From positions 197,172 through 261,171 of the forward strand of contig CAZWTF010000001.1 of NCBI GenBank assembly GCA_964636815.1: a stretch of DNA of 64,000 bases. Reading direction: 5' to 3'. The notes under the pieces are model-generated. The model ran no database searches. It was not told the origin of the DNA and was given only the letters and a program-made list of their open reading frames with translations. Position numbers and translations under genes: made by a program. Below, piece after piece: positions 1 through 8,171 of the stretch. The DNA is from SOIL31 sp964636815. Lineage in GTDB: Bacteria > Babelota > Babeliae > Babelales > Vermiphilaceae. How positions within the stretch are numbered: position 1 is the first letter of the stretch; each line of letters begins with the position of its first letter.

Positions 1-807
1 ATGTGTTGCGTGCGTAACTTCTTTAAAATTGCCCTGTGTTGCGTGTGCAAAACTTGTGCCGCCCCAAGTGTAGGGAATGCAACCTTGTTTGACGTGAGCC
101 CATTTTTTGAGCAAATGGACGTAGTCTGTAACCCGTTTGTGTGGTTCTTTTTGGTCATCGATAATCATGCATTTGTGACGTGGGATTCTGATGCAGTGTT
201 CTTTGTGTGTTTGGTAATTCACAGCAAACACTTCTATGGTTGTATGTTTTTTTTTGGGTAATGTTGGTGTGCGTACAAAACGTGTTCCTACCGAAAAAGT
301 TAATTGTAATGTTGAGTCATGATGTGGTTCTATTAGGGTTATGATATCATTATAGTGAAGTGATTGTTGAGATTTATGAGAATAACTTATTGGTTCTGGG
401 AGATGATTGTGTGGAATGTTGTGTTGAGTAAGTTCTTCAAGTGGAGTGATATTTGTTTTTAATGTCCAGTAATTTGATTGTGGTGTAGAAGATGAAGGAG
501 TGAGGTAATATGTTTGGGAAATGCGAATATATGCTTCATCACCAACTGTTTTTATGATTTCCACAATGTCATTGTATAGTGCTTGATGTAATCGTGGACA
601 TGAATAAGATGAGTTTGTTTTACCACCGCAAAGAGCTATTGAACCGTATGCAGTTTGTGAAGATTGATCTGGGCGTAGAGTGGTTATTTGTTGTCCAATT
701 AAATCAGCTATGGGAACATTGATGACAGCTTTTTGCATTTCTTCTGCACGGCTGGTAATGGAGATGCTCGTTAACAAGTAAAAAAGAGTAGAATATATTA
801 ATTTCAT
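1..807 (-). CDS. Secreted NlpC/P60-type murein hydrolase, C-terminus cut by window edge
   Basis: The minus strand is open from an ATG at 807 to base 1 (269 codons, no stop), so the 3' end lies outside the window. The protein starts with a signal peptide (MKLIYSTLFYLLTSISITSRA). It continues with about 200 residues containing elements typical of bacterial SH3-like domains. Near residue 239 it reaches GCIPYTWGGTSF, the (G)xPYxWGG block that begins the NlpC/P60 (C40) domain; the catalytic Cys that normally follows is just beyond the edge. AAGGGG lies about 8 bases upstream of the ATG. Known role of the family: cleavage of peptide stems in peptidoglycan. It is divergent from the amidase at 1142, another cell-wall hydrolase. 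The domain call rests on this short block, so the family is likely but the activity is unproven. Confidence 0.7.
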   Translation of the reverse strand, partial: MKLIYSTLFYLLTSISITSRAEEMQKAVINVPIADLIGQQITTLRPDQSSQTAYGSIALCGGKTNSSYSCPRLHQALYNDIVEIIKTVGDEAYIRISQTYYLTPSSSTPQSNYWTLKTNITPLEELTQHNIPHNHLPEPISYSHKSQQSLHYNDIITLIEPHHDSTLQLTFSVGTRFVRTPTLPKKKHTTIEVFAVNYQTHKEHCIRIPRHKCMIIDDQKEPHKRVTDYVHLLKKWAHVKQGCIPYTWGGTSFAHATQGNFKEVTHATH

Positions 808-858
808 AGGAATTCCCCTTTATTCCAATGTTCAAAACTATTCCCAAATTGTATTTCC

Positions 859-934
859 AGCGCTCGTCCTGAGCCTGTCGAAGGATATCCCCGAGCGCTC
901 GAAGAAACCCTTCAACATGTTCAGGGCGAGCGCT
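859..934. repeat. Dispersed palindromic element, copy 1
   Basis: This is an intergenic imperfect palindrome bounded by AGCGCTCG and CGAGCGCT, with a second GAGCGCTC in the middle. Each half holds the arrangement CCTGAGC-TGTCGAAGG or its complement. Related copies lie at 16963-17064 and 33764-33837; the latter is in the opposite orientation. The gene-free stretch 808-1141 otherwise holds only the candidate promoter near 1064-1093. Confidence 0.75.
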
Positions 935-1063
935 ATTAGGATTTCTAATTTAGGAATAGATTTTGTTTACAACGTGAGTTTAATAAAACATCTTTATGCT
1001 TATCTATAATTTTGCGGTTATAATTCAAATTAATAGTTTATTTTTGTATTTTTTAAATTATTA

Positions 1064-1093
1064 TTGACTACTTGATAATTTAGTCGTTATTCT
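1064..1093 (+). promoter_or_regulatory. Candidate sigma70-type promoter for the amidase gene
   Basis: TTGACT at 1064-1069 and TATTCT at 1088-1093 are separated by 18 bases and lie about 50 bases upstream of the amidase ATG. The same TTGAxx, 18-base spacer, TAT-rich pattern is seen before other genes here (33067, 43899). It is inferred from sequence only. Confidence 0.4.
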
Positions 1094-1141
1094 GAAATTA
1101 GAAAAAGGAAGTAGTATTGAAGCAAAACTTTAGGGGTTGAG

Positions 1142-2317
1142 ATGAGTAAAATAATAGAAAATTTTTTAGTGCCATTGTTTGTGATAGTGAGTATGTTGTA
1201 TGCGTTTAATTCGTTTGGCAGTGATGGTCCTCCCATTCAGTTAAGTAAAGTGTTTCATCATATTGCACAAAGTCCGGTGTATATTGAGCGGGCAAATGTG
1301 TCGTGCTATTTTTCCAGCGATCCACAACTGCAAGAAATAAAAAATAAAAAAAGTTGTGCGTGCAGTTTTTTTTTCCCAAAAGTAGTTGTTAATTCAGATG
1401 AATGCGCGTCTATGATACAACGTTTGCGTGAATATAATGATAGTTATACTGTAACTATTGAAGAAGTTAGTAAGCCAGTAAAAGGAATTATTGTTGTTTT
1501 TAATTTTGATCAGAATAAATTTGCATTGAGTTATGAACGGTTTGATTCTATTGGTTTGCAAAAAGGTATTGTGTTCAGGTTATACAATAAAGAGTTGCTC
1601 AAAGTGCTTGAACAGAAAAATAATCAACCTGTGTTGCGCACATTGTGGCATACTCCTCACAACTCCGACTTCGCCAAGGCTTCGTCGGACAGGGTTTGCA
1701 TAGCGATTGATCCTGGGCATGGTGGTATTGATTCTGGTGCAATAGGGCTTGGTGGTATTCAAGAAAAAGATATCTGTTTGGCGATAGGTACCAAGGTTGG
1801 CAATTTATTAGAACAGCATGGCTTTTCCGTGGTGATGACACGTAACAGTGATTGCACTGTTGGGTTAGATGAACGTACATCATATGCGCACAACAATCAT
1901 GCGGATCTATTTGTTTCTATTCATGCCAATCGCGCGTCAAGTCAACGAGCAGTTGGTGTTGAAACATTTTGCTTGAAACCTTCTTTGCTACAAAAAGGTT
2001 TTTCGCAACTGTCTGATGTTCAGCAAAATATTTATACTGATTTTATCAATCGACGTGCAGATTCGTCTTTTGAATTAGCACGTTCGGTGCAACGTCATGT
2101 GTGTGATGCAGTGTCACCGTTCCATGAGGGTTCAATTGATCGTAAAGTTAAGCATTCTGTATCTCAAGTATTATTGGGTTTTCAGTCGCCTGCAATTCTT
2201 GTTGAAGTTGGTTTTGTTTCTCATCCAAAAGAAGCAGTATTATTGAATGATGCTGAGTATCAAAACAGTGTTGCTCGAGGCATTTGTGACGGTATCTTGT
2301 CTGCTATTACTTTGTAA
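1142..2317 (+). CDS. Secreted N-acetylmuramoyl-L-alanine amidase (Amidase_3)
   Basis: Hydrolyses the bond between N-acetylmuramic acid and the stem peptide in periplasmic murein (family knowledge). An N-terminal hydrophobic segment (residues 8-24) looks like a signal peptide or anchor. Residues 25-170 form an AMIN-like N-terminal region. The catalytic domain starts with CIAIDPGHGG (His193 as first zinc ligand), followed by QEKD (Glu ligand), SIHAN (His ligand) and LVEVGFVSHP (catalytic Glu), so all expected residues are present. Between the two domains residues 174-184 (NSDFAKASSDR) are encoded by a palindromic repeat. GGGG-TTGAG precedes the ATG. The gene is upstream of dnaA in the same orientation, with 100 bases between them. 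AmiC/AmiB-like assignment is secure at family level only. Confidence 0.9.
   Translation: MSKIIENFLVPLFVIVSMLYAFNSFGSDGPPIQLSKVFHHIAQSPVYIERANVSCYFSSDPQLQEIKNKKSCACSFFFPKVVVNSDECASMIQRLREYNDSYTVTIEEVSKPVKGIIVVFNFDQNKFALSYERFDSIGLQKGIVFRLYNKELLKVLEQKNNQPVLRTLWHTPHNSDFAKASSDRVCIAIDPGHGGIDSGAIGLGGIQEKDICLAIGTKVGNLLEQHGFSVVMTRNSDCTVGLDERTSYAHNNHADLFVSIHANRASSQRAVGVETFCLKPSLLQKGFSQLSDVQQNIYTDFINRRADSSFELARSVQRHVCDAVSPFHEGSIDRKVKHSVSQVLLGFQSPAILVEVGFVSHPKEAVLLNDAEYQNSVARGICDGILSAITL
1664..1689. repeat. Palindromic repeat inserted in frame in the amidase gene
   Basis: A 26-base dyad with arms TCCGAC and GTCGGA around a GC-rich core sits inside the open reading frame. It adds about 11 residues (NSDFAKASSDR) exactly at the junction between the N-terminal region and the catalytic domain. 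Its GC content contrasts with the AT-rich flanks. Confidence 0.65.
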
Positions 2318-2348
2318 TATCTTTGTAACAAAAAATTATTCTTTATTG

Positions 2349-2377
2349 TTGCTTGCCCAAAAAGGTGGTACTATACA
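2349..2377 (+). promoter_or_regulatory. Possible promoter for dnaA
   Basis: TTGCTT at 2349-2354 and TATACA at 2372-2377 with a 17-base spacer lie 44 bases before the preferred dnaA start. The -35 match is weak. No perfect DnaA box (TTATCCACA) was seen in the flanking gaps 2318-2402 or 3846-3971. Confidence 0.3.
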
Positions 2378-2420
2378 AACTTATTGGGGCTTTTTTATTT
2401 AGGTGGGTAAAATACCGGTG

Positions 2421-3845
2421 ATGCGTTTTATTTGGGAAGATTTTTTAAAAATTGCTAAAGAAGAGCTGGGTAGCCGTGTTGTAGAAACATGGTTTAAAGC
2501 TGTTTCTATAACCAAATGGGATAGCAAAGAAAAAGTTATTTATTTGCAAGCGCCGAATGTGTTTGTGTGTAATTGGCTTGAAAAAAATTACCGTTCTATT
2601 TTTCAGACTCATCTTGGCCGTTTATTAAATGTTGTTGATCCAAAAGTTGTTTTCTTAACAACGGCATTAAAAAAGAATGAAGAAGTTGCTGAGACCAGTG
2701 AACTGCAGGTGTCAGTAATGGAAGTAAAAACACCTCAATCAAAGATATTTCGCCCTGCGCATGTCATTCCATATAACAATTCTCAAAGAACTCATCTGAT
2801 TAGTTCCAAGTTATCAGAACGGCAAGGGCATCTTAATAAAAAGTACGTGTTTGAAACATTTGTTGTTGGGCCAAGTAATTCTCTTGCATATGCTGCTGCA
2901 TGTGCTGTTGCTCAAAAGCCAGGAGAACTTTATAACCCGTTATTTTTTTATGGTGGATCCGGGTTGGGAAAAACGCATTTATTACATGCTATTGGCAACA
3001 CTATTCAAGCTCAGAATAAAAAAGCGGTTGTTTTGTATCAAACAGCAGATCGTTTTGTGAGTGAATTTATTAATGCAATTCGATTTGATAAAATAGACCG
3101 TTTTCAAAAAAAATATCAGCAAGTTGATGTATTATTGGTTGATGATATTCAGTTCATTTCTAATAAGGACACAACGCAAGAAGCATTTTTTCATATCTTT
3201 AATTCATTGTACGATGCGCGTAAGCAAATTGTATTTTCCAGCGACACTTTCCCGCAAAATATTAATGGGATAGCAGAACGTTTACGATCTCGATTAGCTT
3301 CTGGTATGATTGCAGACATTCATCAGCCTTGTATTGAAGTTAAAACAGCCATTTTAAAAAGAAAAGCTGAAGTGATTGGTGAGTTTTTAAGTGATGAAGT
3401 AGCGCACTTTCTTGCAGCGCACGTTACTTCTAATATTAGAGAGCTTGAAGGAGCATTAATACGCGTCATTGCGTTTGCTCATTTAACCAAAGAGCCAATT
3501 AGCTTGGCTCTGGTACAAAAAGTTTTTTTTAATGATGAAGTGCCGACCGAAAAGCAAGGGATTGATTTTAAGGCTGTTGTGAGAGCAGTAGGAAAACATT
3601 TTCCATATTCATTAGATGAGCTCAGATCAGAGAACAGAAATAAGGAGTTGGCGTTAGTCCGACAACTTACCATGTACATTATGAAAAAACACACCAATAA
3701 ATCATTACGAGAAATTGGTGCGTATCTTGGTGACCGTAATCATACAACGGTCAAACATGCCATATCAAAAATAGAGCAATGCATCCTTGAAGATGCAAAG
3801 CTACAAAGACAATTGACTACGATAGAAAAAGAGTTTGAGCATTAA
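2421..3845 (+). CDS. dnaA: Chromosomal replication initiator DnaA
   Basis: The ATP-dependent initiator that melts the origin and loads the helicase. Domain I begins at RFIWEDFLKIAKEELG, followed by a variable linker (about residues 75-135). The AAA+ domain has Walker A GGSGLGKT (178-185 from this start) and Walker B LLVDD (238-242). The C-terminal domain IV carries the signature GDRNHTTVKHAI, which binds DnaA boxes. Length 474 residues is normal for the family. I prefer ATG 2421 because family members have only a few residues before the first Trp; an in-frame GTG at 2403 would add six residues. No dnaN follows; the next gene is a GH1 glycosidase, so the usual dnaA-dnaN order is broken. Confidence 0.97.
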   Translation: MRFIWEDFLKIAKEELGSRVVETWFKAVSITKWDSKEKVIYLQAPNVFVCNWLEKNYRSIFQTHLGRLLNVVDPKVVFLTTALKKNEEVAETSELQVSVMEVKTPQSKIFRPAHVIPYNNSQRTHLISSKLSERQGHLNKKYVFETFVVGPSNSLAYAAACAVAQKPGELYNPLFFYGGSGLGKTHLLHAIGNTIQAQNKKAVVLYQTADRFVSEFINAIRFDKIDRFQKKYQQVDVLLVDDIQFISNKDTTQEAFFHIFNSLYDARKQIVFSSDTFPQNINGIAERLRSRLASGMIADIHQPCIEVKTAILKRKAEVIGEFLSDEVAHFLAAHVTSNIRELEGALIRVIAFAHLTKEPISLALVQKVFFNDEVPTEKQGIDFKAVVRAVGKHFPYSLDELRSENRNKELALVRQLTMYIMKKHTNKSLREIGAYLGDRNHTTVKHAISKIEQCILEDAKLQRQLTTIEKEFEH

Positions 3846-3971
3846 GATCTTATCGGATATTTTTTATTGTCGATAGCATATCTAAAAAAGTAAAAACATT
3901 GTTATTAATTGATGTAATATTTTATGCTTTTTAAAAGTAGTTGATTAGAAATAACAATAAGGAAATTAATT

Positions 3972-5600
3972 ATGATACCTTTCTGTAAAAAAACTATTGC
4001 AATAGCAATGATATTTTTTGGAACAAATGTTTATTCTTATGAATATAATATAAAATCTACCGCAAAATCATGGTTACCATCTCCAGTGTATGTTGCATTA
4101 AAAAAGTGGTTTTTTTATCAGCCAAGATATGTAAAACTTCAAAGACAGTACGAAAAAGAAAAATATAAAACAGTCATTGAAAATCCAGAGCAATCAGCGC
4201 AAGCATTGCGCGCTGCTATACAAAATAGCACTGTTCTTAATCAAAAACTCAAAGATAATCCTAATCTATTTCTTCTTGGGGCATCATCATCTTCTTATCA
4301 AATTGAAGGTGGCTTAGATGATGTTAATGCAACGGCACAATTTAATAAAAAACGGGGTCTAGCAATGGCAGGTGATGCTATTGATTTTTGGAATCGTTAT
4401 AAAACAGATACCCCACAAATGAAAAATGAGCTTGCTATTAACAGCTTTAGACTTACTCTTGAGTGGGCAAGAATACAACCGACTAAAGATACATGGGATG
4501 AGAATGCCATTGCAACATATGTTGATATCATCAAACAATTAAAAGAGCATGGTATAGAACCTGTATTAGAACTGAATCACTATACAATACCGGTATGGTT
4601 TGCGCAGTTAAAAGGCTTTGAGAAAGTTGAAAATAACTCATATTTTGTAAAATTTGGGGAAAGAATGTATGAGGCCTTGCATGAACATGCTACCTATTGG
4701 TCAAGCTTTTGTGCTATTGAAGGTTATGCATTCAAAGGCTACTATCAGGCAGACAATGAACCTGGAGAAAGAAATCTTCAAAAAACTATGGAAGTTATGG
4801 CTAATATGCTTGAAGCACATGTTGATGTCTATCAAGCCATCAAATCTCTTTATAATAAAAAATCTGCAACTAATAAAAATATACCTAATCCACAAATTGG
4901 TATTCAAAAAAATATTGTGCCATTAGATGCTGTTACTCAAACATGGAGACAGACTGCTAATTGGCCTATATCAAAACTGTTTACAATGATGGGTGAGGCA
5001 GCCCAAAATAAAGGATTTTTCAACTTCTTTAATACAGGGTCTTTTAATGTATGGCTTCCAACAAAAGCGTACGTTAAAACAAAATATAACCCTCATGCGA
5101 AGAATTCTCTTGATTGGATTGGTGTTAATATATATTCAAATATGTATATGCTATGGAGTCAACGTCAAGAAGAAACAGTTACGGATAGGCAAACGGCAAA
5201 TGTAAATTACAGAGACTATCCTGAAGGGATTTATCGCGCAGTAGAAACTATAAACACCAATATTGCAAAGCCATTAAATATTCCTATTATTGTTATTGAA
5301 AACGGTATCGCAACAGATAATAGCACTGCAGGGAATGAAAAACGGGCTCGCTTTTTCCAAAGAACTCTTTTCACTATTCGTAAACTGCTTGAAGAAGGTT
5401 ACAATATTATTGGATACACTCCATGGTCAGCCCATGATAATTATGAATGGCCAAGCGTTGAACAACCTGATCCTTGGGATTCACGACGTTATGGATTTTT
5501 CTATGTAGATTTTGATAAAAATTCGCCTACTTATTTACAGCGTACTCTTAAAACAGGCGCTTACTATTACCGTGATTTTTTAAGATCATTTTTTGGCTAA
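3972..5600 (+). CDS. Secreted glycoside hydrolase family 1 (beta-glucosidase-like)
   Basis: A retaining GH1 glycosidase of 542 residues. It has an N-terminal signal peptide (cleavage predicted near residue 22), then about 70 extra residues before the catalytic barrel. The barrel starts at FLLGASSSSYQIEGG (99-113), the classic GH1 entry strand. The acid/base motif is NEP at 262-264, and the nucleophile motif is IENG with Glu443. Late GH1 elements GYTPWSAHDNYEW and YGFFYVDF are present. GH1 enzymes act on beta-glucosides, 6-phospho-glucosides or galactosides; the substrate cannot be read here. Secretion is unusual, because most bacterial GH1 enzymes are cytoplasmic. An alternative role is trimming host or biofilm glycans. 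No transporter or sugar-utilisation genes are adjacent. Confidence 0.9.
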   Translation: MIPFCKKTIAIAMIFFGTNVYSYEYNIKSTAKSWLPSPVYVALKKWFFYQPRYVKLQRQYEKEKYKTVIENPEQSAQALRAAIQNSTVLNQKLKDNPNLFLLGASSSSYQIEGGLDDVNATAQFNKKRGLAMAGDAIDFWNRYKTDTPQMKNELAINSFRLTLEWARIQPTKDTWDENAIATYVDIIKQLKEHGIEPVLELNHYTIPVWFAQLKGFEKVENNSYFVKFGERMYEALHEHATYWSSFCAIEGYAFKGYYQADNEPGERNLQKTMEVMANMLEAHVDVYQAIKSLYNKKSATNKNIPNPQIGIQKNIVPLDAVTQTWRQTANWPISKLFTMMGEAAQNKGFFNFFNTGSFNVWLPTKAYVKTKYNPHAKNSLDWIGVNIYSNMYMLWSQRQEETVTDRQTANVNYRDYPEGIYRAVETINTNIAKPLNIPIIVIENGIATDNSTAGNEKRARFFQRTLFTIRKLLEEGYNIIGYTPWSAHDNYEWPSVEQPDPWDSRRYGFFYVDFDKNSPTYLQRTLKTGAYYYRDFLRSFFG

Positions 5601-5603
5601 AAA

Positions 5604-5648
5604 AATAGCGCAATAAACATGTATTATAATTTGTTTATTGCGCTATTA
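5604..5648. terminator. Bidirectional terminator between GH1 and M48-like genes
   Basis: A 15-16 bp stem pairs AATAGCGCAATAAACA with TGTTTATTGCGCTATT around a 12-base loop. It sits in the 52-base gap between convergent genes. The A-run on its left becomes a T-run for the minus-strand transcript. Confidence 0.75.
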
Positions 5649-5652
5649 ATTA

Positions 5653-6648
5653 TTATAGCTTTGCTAGTCTATCTTTAAATCTATTAGCACGTCGTAAATC
5701 GCTTGGATGTTCTGTGCTTGAATGAAACACAGTATCCATTACGATTGATTTATTGAATGTATTTTTAGGAAGCATTTTCATAGCAAGAAGTTGAGGTCTG
5801 GTAAAATCATTTCCTTCAGGTGGAGAAATAATATCGCCAAATGACGCTCTTTCTTTAATAACATCTACATAATGTAAATGTGTATCATGACGTTTTTCGT
5901 GTCTTTTTATTTGCGCTACAAGCAAATCTTTTTCATTAGGTATACCATCATCAGCCTTTAATTCATCATATTTTTTGTAAAGATTCATGCTCATTACATT
6001 AAAAGCAAAAGGAAGTGCTAATGCACCACGTACAAGTTTAAAAGTATTGCGCAAAGCAAAGTTTTGTTGAATGCCTGGGTAATATTTATACGCAAAGCGT
6101 GTTAGTGTAGTAGATAATGATAGAGCGCTAGCTGTTCCAATTGCAGCGTCATACATTGGGGCGTATTTAAGACTGCGCATGATACCATGAGTAATTTCAT
6201 GATGCAAAGTGCCAGTATGTTCATTAAGCTGTTCTTTTTCTTCAGATGTTAAGGTTGATTTACCGAGCAAGGTTTCAAGTTCTTGAGCTTGCTTGTCTGG
6301 AATTAAAATAATGCCAGCATTGTCATCGGTACTATAGTCATGAGCATCACTGCTCATAACAACTTTAACATTATGAACACCTCGTGTTTTTGCTATATCT
6401 GTAACAAAGGTAGTAATTGATTCAGGTGCGTTGGATTGTACATTTTTGAGTTTTTCTGCACGAATATCAGCAGGATTGAATAAGTATTTATCAAGCAATG
6501 GTGCACAAGTTAAGAGCATTTCTGTTGTTGAACATAGACCACTTATTGTTTCTTTTGCGACTGTAATTGCCATATTCATGCTAAAGGTACTTTGTGTACT
6601 TGTAATACAGAAAAGTATGATTGGTAAAAAGATATTACGTATTTTCAT
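5653..6648 (-). CDS. Secreted M48-like zinc metalloprotease
   Basis: A 331-residue exported protein; signal peptide MKIRNIFLPIILFCITSTQS. HEITH at 150-154 supplies two zinc ligands and the catalytic Glu. Further downstream DELKADDG matches the M48 third-ligand motif (E-x-x-A-D), which supports a gluzincin rather than a chance HExxH. A weak hydrophobic segment lies between the two motifs. M48 peptidases (HtpX/BepA/Ste24 types) degrade misfolded or membrane proteins; secretion and short length suggest a BepA-like or secreted type, but the closest subfamily is not clear. Start ATG 6648 is chosen over an upstream ATG at 6681 because it puts the signal peptide at the N-terminus. No partners are evident. 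Confidence 0.75.
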   Translation of the reverse strand: MKIRNIFLPIILFCITSTQSTFSMNMAITVAKETISGLCSTTEMLLTCAPLLDKYLFNPADIRAEKLKNVQSNAPESITTFVTDIAKTRGVHNVKVVMSSDAHDYSTDDNAGIILIPDKQAQELETLLGKSTLTSEEKEQLNEHTGTLHHEITHGIMRSLKYAPMYDAAIGTASALSLSTTLTRFAYKYYPGIQQNFALRNTFKLVRGALALPFAFNVMSMNLYKKYDELKADDGIPNEKDLLVAQIKRHEKRHDTHLHYVDVIKERASFGDIISPPEGNDFTRPQLLAMKMLPKNTFNKSIVMDTVFHSSTEHPSDLRRANRFKDRLAKL

Positions 6649-6705
6649 AATTTTATACCTATTTTTAAGGTGTTTACTCATTATTAGTAATGATAATTAA
6701 AATTG

Positions 6706-6753
6706 AAAAAACCTGCAATAGGCCCCTTAAATAGGGCATTTCCAGAGGTTTTT
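6706..6753. terminator. Terminator between two minus-strand genes
   Basis: Outer arms AAAAACCT and AGGTTTTT enclose an inner stem GCCC/GGGC. It lies downstream of the kinase-like gene (6808-7866) and upstream of the M48-like gene, so it would separate the two transcripts. Confidence 0.6.
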
Positions 6754-6807
6754 GTCTTTGTGTTCGACTAAGTATCAGGATGAGGTGGAAATCTTGTTTG
6801 GGGAAAT

Positions 6808-7866
6808 TTACCATTTCAACGCGCATGGACTGAGGCCAAGTTGTTGCGCTTCTCGGCGACTAGTTTTTGTTTGTAAAAATGCATCTTGGAAGTATTTTGC
6901 ACCAAGATACAAGAACCATTCAAGGTGATTGTTAAAGAAAGGCTCTTCTTTTAGTCCGACCATTGACGGGAAATGTTCTGTATCAACAATGCTGATATCA
7001 TAATCGTTGGTTTTCTTGTTGTACTTAAGAACAAAATTATCTGAATGAGGGTCAACAAAAAGATGGAGATCCATACAAAGTTCCATAATCAGTTCACTGC
7101 GTTGTTGCGCTGAAAGCATTGGAGCATCTTCTTTGGTATCAAGTGTGTCTGCTATAATTGCATAGGTTCCAGGCATAACGGTTGAGACCTCTTTTTTACC
7201 ACCTACGTTATATCCATTAATTTTCATCCAACGAGGTCTTTTGGGTAACCAGTACCATTTTCGAGGAGTAGTAATTTTGCCTTTCCAGCGTGGATGAGTA
7301 TCTATTTGATTATTTACTGCGTCAAGATTTTTTACGCGCGTTAAGCCCGCAATATGTCTATTCATGCCACCGGACATATAAAAGAAGAATTGCGTTTCAA
7401 ATCCTTTGCAATATGGATCGCTAAATGTTTTTGGTGTTTCCATAAACAGTTTAAGAACAAAAGGATAATCTTTAAATTGGAGTACAAGCAGTCCGCAAGG
7501 TACTTTGTAATTAAAGTTTTTGTCTTGTAATAGCTTAAAATGAGTGAACTGTTTTGAGCCTTTTTTGATCTCTTTTAAAAGATTTTCAATAAGCGCATTG
7601 AGGGTATGGCAATCGTATGATTCTGCTGAATTGTGGATATCATAAATGCTGGTTTTTGGAAGAAGATGATTATAAAAATAATCTTTATTGAAGGAAGTGA
7701 AGATAGGGTACTCTGTGTATGCCCAGTTGGTATGGGTTACTAAATTTTTTGAATGCCTCCACCCAAGAGTTATTTTGGGCATATCTTTGTCTTTTTTTCT
7801 AAAAGGACTGCGTGCTGTCAATGAGGTAAGGCTTAAGAGGGCACAGATAAGAGTTAATTTTTTCAT
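6808..7866 (-). CDS. Secreted kinase-like protein of unknown function
   Basis: A 352-residue protein with a signal peptide (residues 1-19). Near the C-terminus HLFVDPHSDNFVLKY (268-282), then ISIVDTEHF (291-299), mimics a kinase catalytic loop (Asp272, Asn277) and a metal-binding Asp (Asp295). An upstream FKDYPFVLKLF (131-141) could supply the ATP-binding Lys139. This arrangement is like the aminoglycoside/choline kinase or lipopolysaccharide-kinase superfamily. A second exported protein at 30312-31427 shows a clearer version. Kinase activity is inferred from spacing alone; the glycine-rich loop is not obvious and it could be a pseudokinase. Possibly an effector acting in the periplasm or host. 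Confidence 0.5.
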   Translation of the reverse strand: MKKLTLICALLSLTSLTARSPFRKKDKDMPKITLGWRHSKNLVTHTNWAYTEYPIFTSFNKDYFYNHLLPKTSIYDIHNSAESYDCHTLNALIENLLKEIKKGSKQFTHFKLLQDKNFNYKVPCGLLVLQFKDYPFVLKLFMETPKTFSDPYCKGFETQFFFYMSGGMNRHIAGLTRVKNLDAVNNQIDTHPRWKGKITTPRKWYWLPKRPRWMKINGYNVGGKKEVSTVMPGTYAIIADTLDTKEDAPMLSAQQRSELIMELCMDLHLFVDPHSDNFVLKYNKKTNDYDISIVDTEHFPSMVGLKEEPFFNNHLEWFLYLGAKYFQDAFLQTKTSRREAQQLGLSPCALKW

Positions 7867-7980
7867 ATTTTATATCTATTTATATGTCGTTACACTTTAT
7901 TACTACGTTACAATAACCTAAAACAAGAGCTTTTTTAACTCTTTTTTATTTATTATTTTATCATATTAGAAAATATTGTC

Positions 7981-8017
7981 ACGGAAAAGGTAGGCTTGGC
8001 AGTCTTTTCCGTTTTTT
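7981..8017 (+). terminator. Terminator-like hairpin in a divergent intergenic region
   Basis: CGGAAAAG pairs with CTTTTCCG and is followed by TTTTTT. It lies 155 bases upstream of the next plus-strand start and downstream of no plus-strand gene. It could end a short unrecognised RNA or act as an attenuator. The rest of the 305-base gap 7867-8171 holds the candidate promoter at 8050-8078. Confidence 0.5.
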
Positions 8018-8049
8018 CCCTTTTAATTTGGACGATTGGAACGAGATCA

Positions 8050-8078
8050 TTGTTTTGGTAAAGGCTGTATGATACGAT
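8050..8078 (+). promoter_or_regulatory. Candidate promoter for the 8172 gene
   Basis: TTGTTT at 8050-8055 and TACGAT at 8073-8078 are separated by 17 bases and lie about 95 bases before the chosen ATG. Sequence match only. Confidence 0.3.
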
Positions 8079-8171
8079 GGATTGAGGAGTTTGTGAGTAG
8101 TTGCAGTTACGGATAAGGTGGAGTATGTTGGGAGAGAGTAGTAGTAGGAGATGGCTGAAAAAGGAGTAGTT

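Noticed and set aside
1..261. Plus-strand open frame of 86 residues at the left edge
   Set aside because: It lies opposite the minus-strand NlpC/P60-type gene that is open through the whole of 1-807 with signal peptide, ribosome-binding site and motif; the plus frame has none of these.
2318..3971. Replication origin next to dnaA
   Set aside because: No cluster of TTATCCACA-type boxes or AT-rich unwinding region was seen in the gaps beside dnaA, and a strand-bias calculation was not possible.
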